From JASGTU01 sp963821815 (GTDB taxonomy: Bacteria > Chloroflexota > Anaerolineae > Caldilineales > Caldilineaceae), in the NCBI GenBank assembly GCA_963821815.1, contig CAWGFG010000002.1, positions 186,001 through 250,000 of the forward strand: a DNA stretch of 64,000 nt. Reading direction: 5' to 3'. Below, one piece after another: positions 9,638 through 18,817 of the stretch. The notes under the pieces were generated by a model that was not told the origin of the DNA, did no database searches, and saw only the letters and a program-made list of their open reading frames with translations. Positions within the stretch are counted from its first letter, which is position 1. Each line of letters begins with the position of its first letter. Position numbers and translations under genes: made by a program.

Positions 9638-11200
9638 TTGACGGAAGAACGTGCACCAGTTCTTGAAACGCGAGGAATCACCAAACGCTTTCCCGGCGTG
9701 GTCGCCAATGAGGACGTGAGTCTCAAGCTGTATCCTGGCGAGATACTGGCGTTGTTGGGTGAAAACGGCGCGGGCAAGTCCACGCTGATGAATATCGTGT
9801 ACGGCCTCTATCAGCAGACGGAAGGTGAGATACTGGTACGCGGCGAACCAGTGGATTTGAAGACGCCCAACGATGCCATTGCCTTGGGAATCGGCATGGT
9901 GCATCAGCACTTCCAACTCGTGCCCGTCATGACCGTGGCGGAGAACGTTATGCTGGGCGACGAGAGCACCAAGAACGGGTTGCTCAATACTAAGCTAGTG
10001 GCACAGCGCATTGAAGAACTCTCGCACCGGTACAACCTTGCTGTCGAACCCTACGCTATGATTGAGGACTTGCCTGTGGGTGTGCGTCAGCGAGTCGAGA
10101 TTGTGAAGACGCTCTACCGCCAGGCGGACATTGTCATCCTGGATGAGCCTACCGCGGTGCTGACGCCGCAGGAAATTGAGGGGCTGTTCGACATCATGGA
10201 TCTGTTGAGGGAGCAGGGCAAGTCCATCATTTTCATCACGCACAAGCTGAAAGAAGTGCTGCGCATCGCCGACCGCATCACAGTATTGCGCGGTGGCAAA
10301 GTGGTGGGTGAAGCTGACCCGCAGACCGCTACACAGGAGTCGCTGGCTGCGATGATGGTGGGCCGCGAGGTCATTTTGACCGTCGAGAAGGCGCCAGCCG
10401 AGGCGAAACACGTTGTGCTGGAGATGAAGGGCGTCTCGGCAACGGATGATCTAGGCCACCGAGCTCTGAACAATGTGTCATTGGACGTACGCGCAGGCGA
10501 GATCGTTGGCGTGGCAGGTGTGCAGGGCAACGGCCAGACTGAGCTTGTGGAGGTGCTGACAGGGCTGCGTTCCTCGACGGGCGGCAAAATTAGCATCAAC
10601 GGGTTGGACATGACCAAGGCCAGCCCTCGCCGCATCACCGAACGCGGGCAGAGTTGTCACGTGCCGGAAGACCGTCATGCGCACGGTATGGTGGACTCCT
10701 ACACGATTGCTCACAATCTGGTGCTCAACACCTACTATCAACCGCCCTTCGCCAAAGGTATGACCGTGCGCGAGTCGGCCATCAACGAGCATGCGGAAAA
10801 ACTCGTCGCCGACTACGATGTCCGAACACCGTCGGTACAAACACGGGCCTCCAGCCTCTCCGGAGGCAACCAGCAGAAGATGGTCGTGGCGCGTGAATTC
10901 AGCCGCGAAGTGCAACTGTTGATCGCGGCGCAGCCTACTCGCGGCATCGACGTAGGCTCCATTGAGTTCATCCACAAGCAGATCGTTGGCAAGCGCGACG
11001 AAGGAGTGGCGGTGCTTGTGGTCAGCGCGGAGCTGGACGAGATCATGGCACTCTCGGACCGTATTGCTGTCATGTATCGAGGCCAGATTGTGGCTATTGT
11101 TCCGCGCGAAGAGGCAACACGTGAGGACCTCGGTCTGTTGATGGCTGGCGTACATCCGGATGAAGTTGCTCTGAACCATGCGCATACAGTCAACGCGTAG
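9638..11200 (+). CDS. ABC transporter ATP-binding protein with two nucleotide-binding domains (RbsA/NupO-like)
   Basis: Two ATPase domains in tandem energise the importer. Domain one has Walker A GENGAGKST, a degenerate signature GVRQR and Walker B IVILDEPTAVLTPQE. Domain two has the altered Walker A GVQGNGQTE, signature LSGGNQQK and the Walker B variant LLIAAQPTRGID, typical of sugar/nucleoside double ATPases in which only one site is fully active. I chose the TTG at 9638 because AAGGAG lies seven bases before it and the protein then begins at LTEERAPVLETRGITKRFPG, giving 520 residues, the usual length. An in-frame ATG at 9551 lacks a ribosome site and would add 29 residues unlike the family. 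Confidence 0.88.
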   Translation: MTEERAPVLETRGITKRFPGVVANEDVSLKLYPGEILALLGENGAGKSTLMNIVYGLYQQTEGEILVRGEPVDLKTPNDAIALGIGMVHQHFQLVPVMTVAENVMLGDESTKNGLLNTKLVAQRIEELSHRYNLAVEPYAMIEDLPVGVRQRVEIVKTLYRQADIVILDEPTAVLTPQEIEGLFDIMDLLREQGKSIIFITHKLKEVLRIADRITVLRGGKVVGEADPQTATQESLAAMMVGREVILTVEKAPAEAKHVVLEMKGVSATDDLGHRALNNVSLDVRAGEIVGVAGVQGNGQTELVEVLTGLRSSTGGKISINGLDMTKASPRRITERGQSCHVPEDRHAHGMVDSYTIAHNLVLNTYYQPPFAKGMTVRESAINEHAEKLVADYDVRTPSVQTRASSLSGGNQQKMVVAREFSREVQLLIAAQPTRGIDVGSIEFIHKQIVGKRDEGVAVLVVSAELDEIMALSDRIAVMYRGQIVAIVPREEATREDLGLLMAGVHPDEVALNHAHTVNA

Positions 11201-11244
11201 TCGCTCGGCGCTCGAATACCGGCGTTCGGCGAGGTAGGCGGATC

Positions 11245-13011
11245 ATGGACCCCAACGATCCGATTTTGGATCAACCCCAGGAGATCGAATACGGCGCCGG
11301 CGATGGTCAGGCAAATTACCGCTTGGCCAACCACGATATTTTCTTCTACTCGGATCCGAACTCGGACCTGTTCGAGTTGCAGTGGCCCTGGGCGAATGAA
11401 GAATATGTAAAGTCGATTCGCATTGCCATTGATGATCCGCGCGGCGAGGAATTGATGCCGCTTGTCACGCGCTATTTCCCCGGCTACCAGGAGACAATCC
11501 TGGGCAATGAGGGTATGATCATCAGCAAGCGCATCACCGCCCCACTGGGAATCCACTACGATCGTTCTGCGTTGTGGACGCTGGAATGTCAGGCAGAAGG
11601 TGATCGGTTGTTCCGATTGGTCATCGACATTGACTGGGGTGAGCCGCTGACACAGCGAATTATCGATGGCCTGCTTGTTGCGCAGCGAAATCCCACTCGC
11701 GCGCAGGGCATCTATAAGCAACGCAATGCAGACTGGACCTGCGTCTTTGGCAATCCGCTCGGCAGACCGTCATCGTATCAGTTCGACGATCAAGGTCATG
11801 CGCAGCTTACCTACTATGTGCTGGTGAACGGTATCGTGGATGTATCGCTTGTGCTGACGGTAAGCGACGTGGGCGAGCAAGTGGCCTGGAACGGCTTCCT
11901 GGCACTGAGAGACGCAGAACGCGAGTTTGAAGACAGCACAACGCATTGGGCAGAGACAATTCAGACAGGCCGGCTTTGGACGTCCCATCCGCAGCTCAAT
12001 CGCGCTGTTCAGGTCGGTCGGACCGAATGTCTGCGACACATTCAGCGCATGCGTACCGGGTTGGCGCCGACATCTCGACGTATCGAGGACTTTCCCGCGC
12101 TCATCCGTTGCTGCGATACCATGGACGTCACACTTAGCCGCAACTTGCTAGCGCATTTGCGCCGCCTGGCGATACGTAGCGACGGTCGTCTTCCGCTGGT
12201 CGTGCCCACACATCCTAAGGAGGCGCTTGAGGACGCCGGCGCTCAGTTCGCCAAAACAAACTATACCTACATTCTCGCCTGTCAAACTCACTTCTTGCGC
12301 CATCCTGATGATGAATTGCGCGCCAGGCACTATGAAGCAATCAAACTTTGTGCCGAGAGCATGGTGCGCCAGCGGTGGTCGAACAGCGACGCATCCATGG
12401 TTGGCGTTATGCACTGGGCGGCTAAGGCGCTCGAAGCTGCTGTTGCTTTCGCAGCGCTAGCTGAGGATGATGTCAATGTGGCCCGCTGGAGCACCGAATC
12501 AAAGGTGCTGCGAGAGACGGTTTTAAAGCTCGGCGGCTCAAACGGCGATGAGGTAGATTCCGGCTTTGGCGCAGGACTGAGAATTGAGGAGGCGCTTGAT
12601 GCCAGTTCATGGCGTCATAGCGATTCTGAGCCCTTGGCGTTTGCCGATGCGAAACGCGGAATTGCACTTGCTGGCGATGTAGTTTGGTCTGTATGTCATC
12701 TGGAATGGTATGATGGAACTCTCTGGGTGTATCCTAATCGTATAGAAGAACTTCGCTGGTGGGCGCTGATAGAATATCCCATTGAGGACAAGCGGATCAC
12801 GCTGGTGTGGGACGGCGAAACGCTGCACACGACTTATCCGGTTGGCAGTTCCAACCCGGTATCACAAGTTGACTTAATTCGCGTGCGCGGCGCCGATGAA
12901 CACGGTTTTGACCTGCACTTTGATATGATCGAACTTGCCGATACTGAAGTTGCTCGGCGAAGACCGAAAGAAATTATCGTCCATCAGTTTCGTCCTGAAT
13001 TCGAAATATAA
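11245..13011 (+). CDS. Unknown 588-residue protein, possibly a six-hairpin glycosidase-like fold
   Basis: I do not recognise a named family. There is no signal peptide or membrane segment, so it is probably cytoplasmic. The first 230 residues are rich in beta-strand patterns. A helical region follows (about 240-420) with repeated aromatic/Arg-rich helices (GRLWTSHPQLNRAVQVGR, then a run around RRIEDFPALIRCCDTMD), which resembles the (alpha/alpha) toroid of glycogen-debranching and GH15-like enzymes, and a final beta-rich part. This fold reading is a guess from pattern alone. It starts 45 bases after the transporter ATPase gene, so it is likely co-transcribed and may act on the imported compound. 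Confidence 0.75.
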   Translation: MDPNDPILDQPQEIEYGAGDGQANYRLANHDIFFYSDPNSDLFELQWPWANEEYVKSIRIAIDDPRGEELMPLVTRYFPGYQETILGNEGMIISKRITAPLGIHYDRSALWTLECQAEGDRLFRLVIDIDWGEPLTQRIIDGLLVAQRNPTRAQGIYKQRNADWTCVFGNPLGRPSSYQFDDQGHAQLTYYVLVNGIVDVSLVLTVSDVGEQVAWNGFLALRDAEREFEDSTTHWAETIQTGRLWTSHPQLNRAVQVGRTECLRHIQRMRTGLAPTSRRIEDFPALIRCCDTMDVTLSRNLLAHLRRLAIRSDGRLPLVVPTHPKEALEDAGAQFAKTNYTYILACQTHFLRHPDDELRARHYEAIKLCAESMVRQRWSNSDASMVGVMHWAAKALEAAVAFAALAEDDVNVARWSTESKVLRETVLKLGGSNGDEVDSGFGAGLRIEEALDASSWRHSDSEPLAFADAKRGIALAGDVVWSVCHLEWYDGTLWVYPNRIEELRWWALIEYPIEDKRITLVWDGETLHTTYPVGSSNPVSQVDLIRVRGADEHGFDLHFDMIELADTEVARRRPKEIIVHQFRPEFEI

Positions 13012-13147
13012 TAGACAGCTACTCCGGCTTACTGGCATGGGTCGTCGCACGTAAGGCCATGCGCACTCCCCCGGAACGTTTCGTGGCAGTCAATACTATT
13101 GATGCCTCTCTGAATGTCGGTAAGAGTATGGGTAACGGATAACTAGC

Positions 13148-14212
13148 ATGAATAGAACCGCGATCGTATACGACACCTTTAATCGACGGCACAGCTTTGA
13201 AGGGCATCCCGAGAATCATCGCCGGCTAGAGGCCATCTGGTCTTTGTTGCAGAGCGATGGCATCCTCGAAGACCTGATCTTGTTGGAGACGAAGCCTGCG
13301 GATCGGGAGGCTATTCTTAAGGTGCACACAGCCGAATACCTCGACCGTCTGCAGAGTATTTGCGCCGAAGGCGGGGGACGTCTGGATACCGACACCTATA
13401 TTACTCCCTACAGCTATCACGCTGCGGAGTTGGCTGCCGGCGGGCTCATCGAGGTGACCGATGCGGTGCTGCGCGGTGATGCAGACAACGGCTTTGCGCT
13501 CATTCGGCCACCTGGTCATCATGCCTACCCGGACTATGGTACCGGTTTCTGCTTAATGAACAATGTCGCCATCGCAGCACGTTGGGCGCAGGAAGAATAC
13601 GATATGGATCGGATCCTTATCGTGGATTTCGACGTGCACCATGGCAACGGAACGCAAGACATCTTCTATTTTGATCCCTCTGTGATGGTCTTCAGCATTC
13701 ACCAGTACCCGTTCTACCCGCGAACGGGGGCGGCAACCGATATCGGCCTCTATGCCGGCACTGGCTCCAACGTGAACGTACCCTTCCCCGGATATGTCGG
13801 CGACACGGGATATATGGCAGCGTTCCATCAGATACTCGGCCCCGCGGCCTACGATTTCGAACCCGAACTTATTCTTGTGTCTGCCGGCTACGACGCACAC
13901 TGGATGGACCCGCTGGCGTCTATGCGCGTTAGCATCGACGGATACTATCAGATGGTCGGCGAGCTCATGCGGCTGGCGAAGGATCTATGTGACGGTTATT
14001 TGGTTGTGGAACTAGAGGGCGGTTACCAGCTGGATGTGCTTGCCCATTCCGTGCTGACAACATTGCGTCGCTTGCTCGACAACGGCAAGGGACCCAGTGA
14101 TCCGTTCGGGCCTGCTCCTGGGAAAGAAGAATATGCGCTGTCTCTTGTGGAACAGTTGCGCGCGATGCACGGCCTGTCGGAGCTGCCATACAATGCCCTG
14201 CCGCCAACCTAG
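13148..14212 (+). CDS. Histone deacetylase family protein (AcuC/APAH-like)
   Basis: The 354 residues belong to the zinc-dependent arginase/deacetylase fold that removes acetyl groups from lysines, polyamines or small amides. Visible are the proton-relay His pair in IRPPGHHAYPD, the zinc ligands Asp and His in DFDVHHGNGTQD, the third Asp in SAGYDAHWMDPL, and the substrate-side tract VFSIHQYPFYP. Bacterial members include acetoin-utilisation AcuC, acetylpolyamine amidohydrolases and deacetylases of acetyl-CoA synthetase. An acetyl-CoA synthetase gene lies about 1.9 kb downstream, which makes regulation of Acs by deacetylation conceivable, though two genes intervene. Confidence 0.9.
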   Translation: MNRTAIVYDTFNRRHSFEGHPENHRRLEAIWSLLQSDGILEDLILLETKPADREAILKVHTAEYLDRLQSICAEGGGRLDTDTYITPYSYHAAELAAGGLIEVTDAVLRGDADNGFALIRPPGHHAYPDYGTGFCLMNNVAIAARWAQEEYDMDRILIVDFDVHHGNGTQDIFYFDPSVMVFSIHQYPFYPRTGAATDIGLYAGTGSNVNVPFPGYVGDTGYMAAFHQILGPAAYDFEPELILVSAGYDAHWMDPLASMRVSIDGYYQMVGELMRLAKDLCDGYLVVELEGGYQLDVLAHSVLTTLRRLLDNGKGPSDPFGPAPGKEEYALSLVEQLRAMHGLSELPYNALPPT

Positions 14213-14255
14213 CGCTTCTCTGTTGACATGTTCGCCGTGTTAGCCCAACTAATTC

Positions 14256-15044
14256 ATGTCGAATAACAGTACACTAGTCGCCACGAGTCTCGCCTCATTT
14301 TCGCGCGCCATTGATGTTGCGGTCGAGCGCGGCGATCATTCGAACGCCATTCGCATGTCACAGGCTGTGCTCGCGCAATTGCCGCGTCATTTGCCGACCT
14401 ACGTGCGCGTGTTGCAGATCTACTGGCAGATGGAGCGCTGGGACGATGGCGAAGTCTGGGCGAGACGACTTCTGCAGGCAGACCCGGCAAACGCATACGC
14501 ATGGCGCGCGCTGGCAATGGCAGCTGAGGATCGCGAGGAACGTGCTCAGTCGAATGTGATCTGGCGTCGCGCCTTCGAAATGGATCCCTATCACCCGGAT
14601 ATCCGCGCCGGTCTCTATCGAACCAGTATAGATACGCCCAACATTCTAGACTACGACCTAGCCTGTCTGGCGTCCTTCTATCGCTATGGCGGACGTTGGT
14701 CGGAAGCTGCGGACGCCTACCATATGCTGGTGGAAGCTGATAGCCGCAGAATTGATTTCCAATTATGTCTGACCGTTGCCCTGTGGCAAGGCGGTGAGGA
14801 AGCGGAAGCCTATTCACTGGCTCGGCATCTGGTGCAGCGTCATCCGCATTTACTCATGGCTTGGCGCACCATCGCAACGGTGGGCGATGAGAATGACCAG
14901 GCGCTGGCTGCGAATCCAATCACAACCATGGACCCCAGCGACGAGTACGGCAGCATCGTCTGGGCTATCGGCGAAACAGACCCTGACACGACTATACAGG
15001 TGGACGACGAGCTCATGGCGCTTATGTTAATCATAAACCGCTAG
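14256..15044 (+). CDS. Tetratricopeptide-repeat protein
   Basis: This 262-residue soluble protein has no signal peptide and shows TPR-like helix pairs: AIDVAVERGDHSNAIRMSQ, then RWDDGEVWARRLLQADPANA, RAQSNVIWRRAFEMDPYHPD, and RWSEAADAYHMLVEADSRR. TPR arrays bind partner proteins, and no partner is evident here. It begins 44 bases after the deacetylase gene on the same strand, without a clear Shine-Dalgarno sequence before the ATG. Confidence 0.75.
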   Translation: MSNNSTLVATSLASFSRAIDVAVERGDHSNAIRMSQAVLAQLPRHLPTYVRVLQIYWQMERWDDGEVWARRLLQADPANAYAWRALAMAAEDREERAQSNVIWRRAFEMDPYHPDIRAGLYRTSIDTPNILDYDLACLASFYRYGGRWSEAADAYHMLVEADSRRIDFQLCLTVALWQGGEEAEAYSLARHLVQRHPHLLMAWRTIATVGDENDQALAANPITTMDPSDEYGSIVWAIGETDPDTTIQVDDELMALMLIINR

Positions 15045-15233
15045 CTTCTGTTGGCAATGCATTCCAGCCGCCTATCGTATAATAGCCAATTGCATGGTCG
15101 TGGACGTTGGGCGTCCCGCTGGGCCTAGTGCGAGAGAGCGTTGATTGCCGCCGTCGCGTCTGAAGCTATCGTGTGAAACAGGCGAATCGGTTTGCCGATC
15201 CGCTGAAACAAAACCAAAATATAGGAGTCATTT

Positions 15234-15680
15234 ATGGAGAAGACATTTGTCATCATCAAGCCGGATGCAGTCCAACGTGGTCTGATAGGGCCTATCATTG
15301 AACGTTTCGAGCAACGTGGGCTGAAGTTTGTCGCCATGAAGATGATCCAAGTGAGTGATGAGCTCGCGTGCAAGCATTATGCGGTGCATGAAGGCAAGCC
15401 ATTCTTCAGCGCACTTATCAGCTACATCACAAGTGCGCCAGTGGTCGCCATGGTGCTGGAAGGAACCGATGCCATTACGTTGGTGCGCAACACGGTAGGC
15501 GGCACCAAGCCCGCCGACGCCAGTCCCGGCACCATACGCGGTGACTATGGCATAGAAGTAGGTCGCAACCTCGTCCATGCCAGCGACGGACCGGACACAG
15601 CAGCCAGCGAAATCGAGCTCTGGTTCGGCGACAGTCTGCTAGAGTGGTCGCGTGATACCGATCCTTGGGTCTTTGAATAG
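15234..15680 (+). CDS. ndk: Nucleoside diphosphate kinase
   Basis: This enzyme transfers the gamma-phosphate between nucleoside triphosphates and diphosphates in the cytoplasm through a phosphohistidine. At 148 residues it is of normal size. The sequence shows the family signature with the catalytic His115 in NLVHASD, the nucleotide-binding Lys in FVIIKPDAV and the stretch GTIRGDYG. GGAGT lies six bases before the ATG. A TATAAT at 15078-15083 upstream could be part of its own promoter, but no -35 at good spacing is visible. Confidence 0.97.
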   Translation: MEKTFVIIKPDAVQRGLIGPIIERFEQRGLKFVAMKMIQVSDELACKHYAVHEGKPFFSALISYITSAPVVAMVLEGTDAITLVRNTVGGTKPADASPGTIRGDYGIEVGRNLVHASDGPDTAASEIELWFGDSLLEWSRDTDPWVFE

Positions 15681-16156
15681 ACCGTACACCAGTAGTAAGC
15701 TGCTCGAAAGCGGTTCATTCGCAATAGGTAAACCAAGCCTGCCGAACGCTCAATCGGCGGGCTCTGTGTTGTTCATGAGCATTGTCGTGCGAGAGCAGAC
15801 GTTTCGCTGCGTAATATCGTTATGCGTAAATTTGGCGCAAAATTCGAAGATATGCGAAAGTAATGAAAGCTAAATGAGTTAAAGCGCAATCAAACGATAG
15901 TAAGTGAAAGTAATTTCCGATGCCGAACTTTGGAGAATTGGCACAGCGTGATATACAATAGGCAAAGATCACCCAATTCAATGAACCAAGTGTAGCGTTT
16001 GAAACCCAATCATTATTCGATGAAGAATATAGCCGATAAGGAATAGGCGTCGGGCGCCTATTCTGTGGATACGTTGCCGTGTACGCACTGAAACAGTGCA
16101 TAGCGATAGTCATTATTCAGTACAAAAAACGTTGAAACGACTACAGGAGGACTAAG
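15681..16156. other. AT-rich intergenic region before acs
   Basis: No gene. The stretch is more AT-rich than its surroundings. It holds a weak promoter-like pair (TTGGAG 15930-15935, 18 bases, TACAAT 15954-15959) and the perfect hairpin at 16041-16063. The leader of acs would then be about 190 bases. Confidence 0.45.
16041..16063 (+). promoter_or_regulatory. Perfect hairpin in the acs leader
   Basis: GAATAGGCG (16041-16049) pairs fully with CGCCTATTC (16055-16063) around a five-base loop. No T-run follows on either strand, so it is not a standard terminator. It lies about 95 bases before the acs ATG and could be an operator or a leader structure. Confidence 0.45.
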
Positions 16157-18070
16157 ATGTCTGAAGGTTTCGACACCACCGCGGCGAAAAGCGAAATTTA
16201 CCCGCCCTCACCCGAGGTGCTCGCCAGCGTTGGCGAACCGAACTATTTGGAGCTCCGCAAGGAGGCGCTAGCCGATCCACTAGCATGGTGGGATGAACAG
16301 GCGAAAGAGGTTGTAGATCGGTTTGAGCCCTATGAGCAAGTCCTTGATGAGAGCAACAAGCCGTTCTATAAGTGGTTCGTAGGCGGCAAAACAAATGTTG
16401 TTCACAACGCGATCGATCGCCACGTCAATAGTTGGCGCAAGAACAAGGTAGCGCTGATTTGGGAAGGCGAGGACGGCGAAAAGCGTGTCTTTACTTACTT
16501 TGACCTTTGGAAAGAGGTCAATCGATTCGCCAACATTCTCAAGGGTATGGGCGTCAAGAAGGGCGACACAGTCACCATCTATATGGGCCGTGTACCCGAG
16601 CTGCCCATGGCTATGTTGGCTACAGTGAAGTTGGGCGCTATCCACAGCGTCGTCTACGGAGGCTTCAGCGAACAAGCACTCGCAGACAGAATCGACGATG
16701 CCCAGAGCAAGGTGCTGGTCACCTGTGACGGCGCCTGGTTACGCGGCAAGACCGTCAATCTGAAGGACATTGCCGATCAGGCCGTGAGCCGCAGCCCGGT
16801 TGTGCAGCGTGTGATCGTTGTCAAGCGCACACAGCAGGAAGTGCACATGGAACCCGGACGCGACTTCTGGTTCCACGACTTGGCTGCCATGCCCAGTGCA
16901 AGCACCAAGTGCGAGACCGAGGTGATGGACGCTGAAGATCCCCTGTTCATCCTCTACACCAGTGGCACCACCGGCAAGCCAAAAGGCCTTATCCATACCT
17001 GCGGCGGCTATCAGGTCTACATCGCCACCACGCTAAAATATGTGTTTGATGTAAAGGACGATGACCGCTATTGGTGCGCGGCGGATCCGGGCTGGATCAC
17101 GGGTCACAGCTACATTGTCTACGCACCGCTTATCATGGGCCTTACCAGTATTATCTACGAAGGCGCACCTGGCTATCCGAATCCGGACCGCTGGTGGGAA
17201 ATCGTGGAAAAATACGGTGTGACTATTTTGTACACGGCGCCGACCGCAATCCGTGGTTTGATGCGCTTTGGCGATGAATGGCCGCAACGGCATGATCTCT
17301 CCTCACTGCGCATTCTCGGTTCGGTGGGCGAACCCATCAATCCGGAGGCGTGGCGCTGGTATTACTCGATCATCGGCGGCGAAAAATGCCCCATCATCGA
17401 TACCTGGTGGCAGACCGAGACTGGCGGTTTCGTGATCACGCCGACGCCGGTTGTCCCACTGAAGCCTGGTTCTGCAACGCTGCCTTTCGCAGGCATCGAA
17501 GCTGATATCGTGGACGAAGCGGGCAAACCCGTAGGCGCCAACGAAGATGGTTATCTGGTCATCAAGCGACCGTGGCCCGGTATGGCACGCAACGTCTGGG
17601 GAGATCCGGACCGCTACGTAACTACCTACTGGCTGGACTATGAGAAGCAGGGCTATTACCTCACGGGTGACAGCGCGCGCAAGGACGACGACGGATACTT
17701 CTGGATTATCGGTCGCCTGGATGATGTCATCAAAGTCAGCGGCTATCGACTCGGTACAGCCGAAATCGAGAGCGCGCTGGTGAGCCATCAACTCGTCGCC
17801 GAGGCAGCCGCAATCGGCGTGCCCGATGACCTGCGCGGCAACGTTATTCACGCCTTCTGTATCCTGAACCAGGGTGTCGTCGGCGACGATGAACTGGTAG
17901 GGACCTTAAAGCGGCATGTACGCACAGAGGTTGGCCCCATTGCCGTACCGGCTGAAATTGTCTTCGTGGATACGCTTCCCAAGACGCGAAGCGGTAAGAT
18001 TATGCGCCGTCTGCTGAAGGCGCAGGTCATGGGACAGGCTCTAGGCGACACCAGCACGTTGGAAGACTAG
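16157..18070 (+). CDS. acs: Acetyl-CoA synthetase
   Basis: This 637-residue AMP-forming ligase makes acetyl-CoA from acetate, ATP and CoA in two half-reactions, allowing growth on or scavenging of acetate. It has the adenylate-forming core motif YTSGTTGKPKG, the DTWWQTETGG segment that binds the acetyl-adenylate, the hinge region around GRLDDVIKVSGYR, and the C-terminal TRSGKIMRR containing the Lys that is acetylated to inactivate Acs in other bacteria. AGGAGG lies a few bases before the ATG. Length and motifs match standard bacterial Acs. Confidence 0.97.
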   Translation: MSEGFDTTAAKSEIYPPSPEVLASVGEPNYLELRKEALADPLAWWDEQAKEVVDRFEPYEQVLDESNKPFYKWFVGGKTNVVHNAIDRHVNSWRKNKVALIWEGEDGEKRVFTYFDLWKEVNRFANILKGMGVKKGDTVTIYMGRVPELPMAMLATVKLGAIHSVVYGGFSEQALADRIDDAQSKVLVTCDGAWLRGKTVNLKDIADQAVSRSPVVQRVIVVKRTQQEVHMEPGRDFWFHDLAAMPSASTKCETEVMDAEDPLFILYTSGTTGKPKGLIHTCGGYQVYIATTLKYVFDVKDDDRYWCAADPGWITGHSYIVYAPLIMGLTSIIYEGAPGYPNPDRWWEIVEKYGVTILYTAPTAIRGLMRFGDEWPQRHDLSSLRILGSVGEPINPEAWRWYYSIIGGEKCPIIDTWWQTETGGFVITPTPVVPLKPGSATLPFAGIEADIVDEAGKPVGANEDGYLVIKRPWPGMARNVWGDPDRYVTTYWLDYEKQGYYLTGDSARKDDDGYFWIIGRLDDVIKVSGYRLGTAEIESALVSHQLVAEAAAIGVPDDLRGNVIHAFCILNQGVVGDDELVGTLKRHVRTEVGPIAVPAEIVFVDTLPKTRSGKIMRRLLKAQVMGQALGDTSTLED

Positions 18071-18138
18071 GTTGCGTTAGGGTGTAGCGAACTCGAGCAT
18101 GTAAGCGCCAGAGTTCACTACTGATTGAAGAAGAAATG

Positions 18139-18162
18139 GGGCGGATACGAAAGTGTCCGCCC
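18139..18162 (+). terminator. GAAA-tetraloop hairpin after acs
   Basis: GGGCGGATAC (18139-18148) pairs with GTGTCCGCCC (18153-18162), with one T-G wobble, closed by a stable GAAA tetraloop. No T-run follows, so termination may be weak or Rho-assisted. It lies between convergent acs and rsfS. Confidence 0.45.
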
Positions 18163-18301
18163 TATCGCGTAGTCAGGTACCGCCATTCGTTTGTTCAGGA
18201 TGCGAGCAAGCTGGCATGGGAATCCTGAGACGCGTAAAAACTGCCAGCCGCTGATTCGAGTGCCGAAGGAGTATTGATTCAGTTTGTGATACCGCAGCCA
18301 C

Positions 18302-18655
18302 CTAGAATACCTTGACGACTACCGTGGCCTTATTCCATAACTCTTCTAGATTGTAGAACCGGCGCGTTTCTTCCGTCAGAAGATGCACGATAACGTCACC
18401 GTAATCCAGGAGTACCCAGCCGCTACCGGAGCTGTCAGCGCCCTCGATGCTCAGTGGTCGGATGTTTTGTTCAATTCGAAGGCTATTGCGAAGATCGTCC
18501 TCAATAGCGTGGGCCTGTCGGTCCGTGTCGACTGTGGCTATAACAAAATAATCGGCAATTGAGGTCTGTTCACGAACATCCAGCAGTACGATGTCCGATG
18601 CCTGCTTCTCTTCCACACTGTCCACAATTTTTCGAGCTAGCGTTATGCTGTCCAG
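18302..18655 (-). CDS. rsfS: Ribosome silencing factor RsfS
   Basis: RsfS binds ribosomal protein L14 on the large subunit and blocks subunit joining when nutrients are short. The core KQASDIVLLDVREQTSIADY, with the conserved VIAT strand after it and GWVLLDYGDVIVHL, is characteristic. A GTG start at 18625 would give 107 residues but removes the first helix. The frame continues upstream through LDSITLARKI, which matches the usual family N-terminus, to a CTG at 18655 preceded by GGGGGA six bases away. No ATG, GTG or TTG exists between that point and the upstream stop. I therefore give the CTG start (117 residues), with modest certainty about the start only. Confidence 0.85.
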   Translation of the reverse strand: MDSITLARKIVDSVEEKQASDIVLLDVREQTSIADYFVIATVDTDRQAHAIEDDLRNSLRIEQNIRPLSIEGADSSGSGWVLLDYGDVIVHLLTEETRRFYNLEELWNKATVVVKVF

Positions 18656-18709
18656 AGAATTCCCCCTTTGCAGCTCAGTTTACCAACCTATTCGTGTGCA
18701 ATCGTCTAT

Positions 18710-18749
18710 TTAGTGCATTTCAGAGTGCTTTAGTGCATTTCAGAGCGCT
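18710..18749. repeat. 20-bp tandem direct repeat between cofE and rsfS
   Basis: Two adjacent 20-base units, 18710-18729 and 18730-18749, differ at one base (GAGTGCT versus GAGCGCT at the end). They sit 55-95 bases upstream of rsfS, and could be a simple duplication or tandem protein-binding sites. Confidence 0.6.
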
Positions 18750-18817
18750 CGATACTCACTTGCATTGGTGACAGTCTAGCACAGAGGAGCCGCGGGCTCA
18801 AGACGTCGTAGCGCACT

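Noticed and set aside
15051..15083. TTGGCA with TATAAT as an ndk promoter
   Set aside because: The spacer is 21 bases, too long for a normal sigma-70 promoter; only the -10 is attractive.
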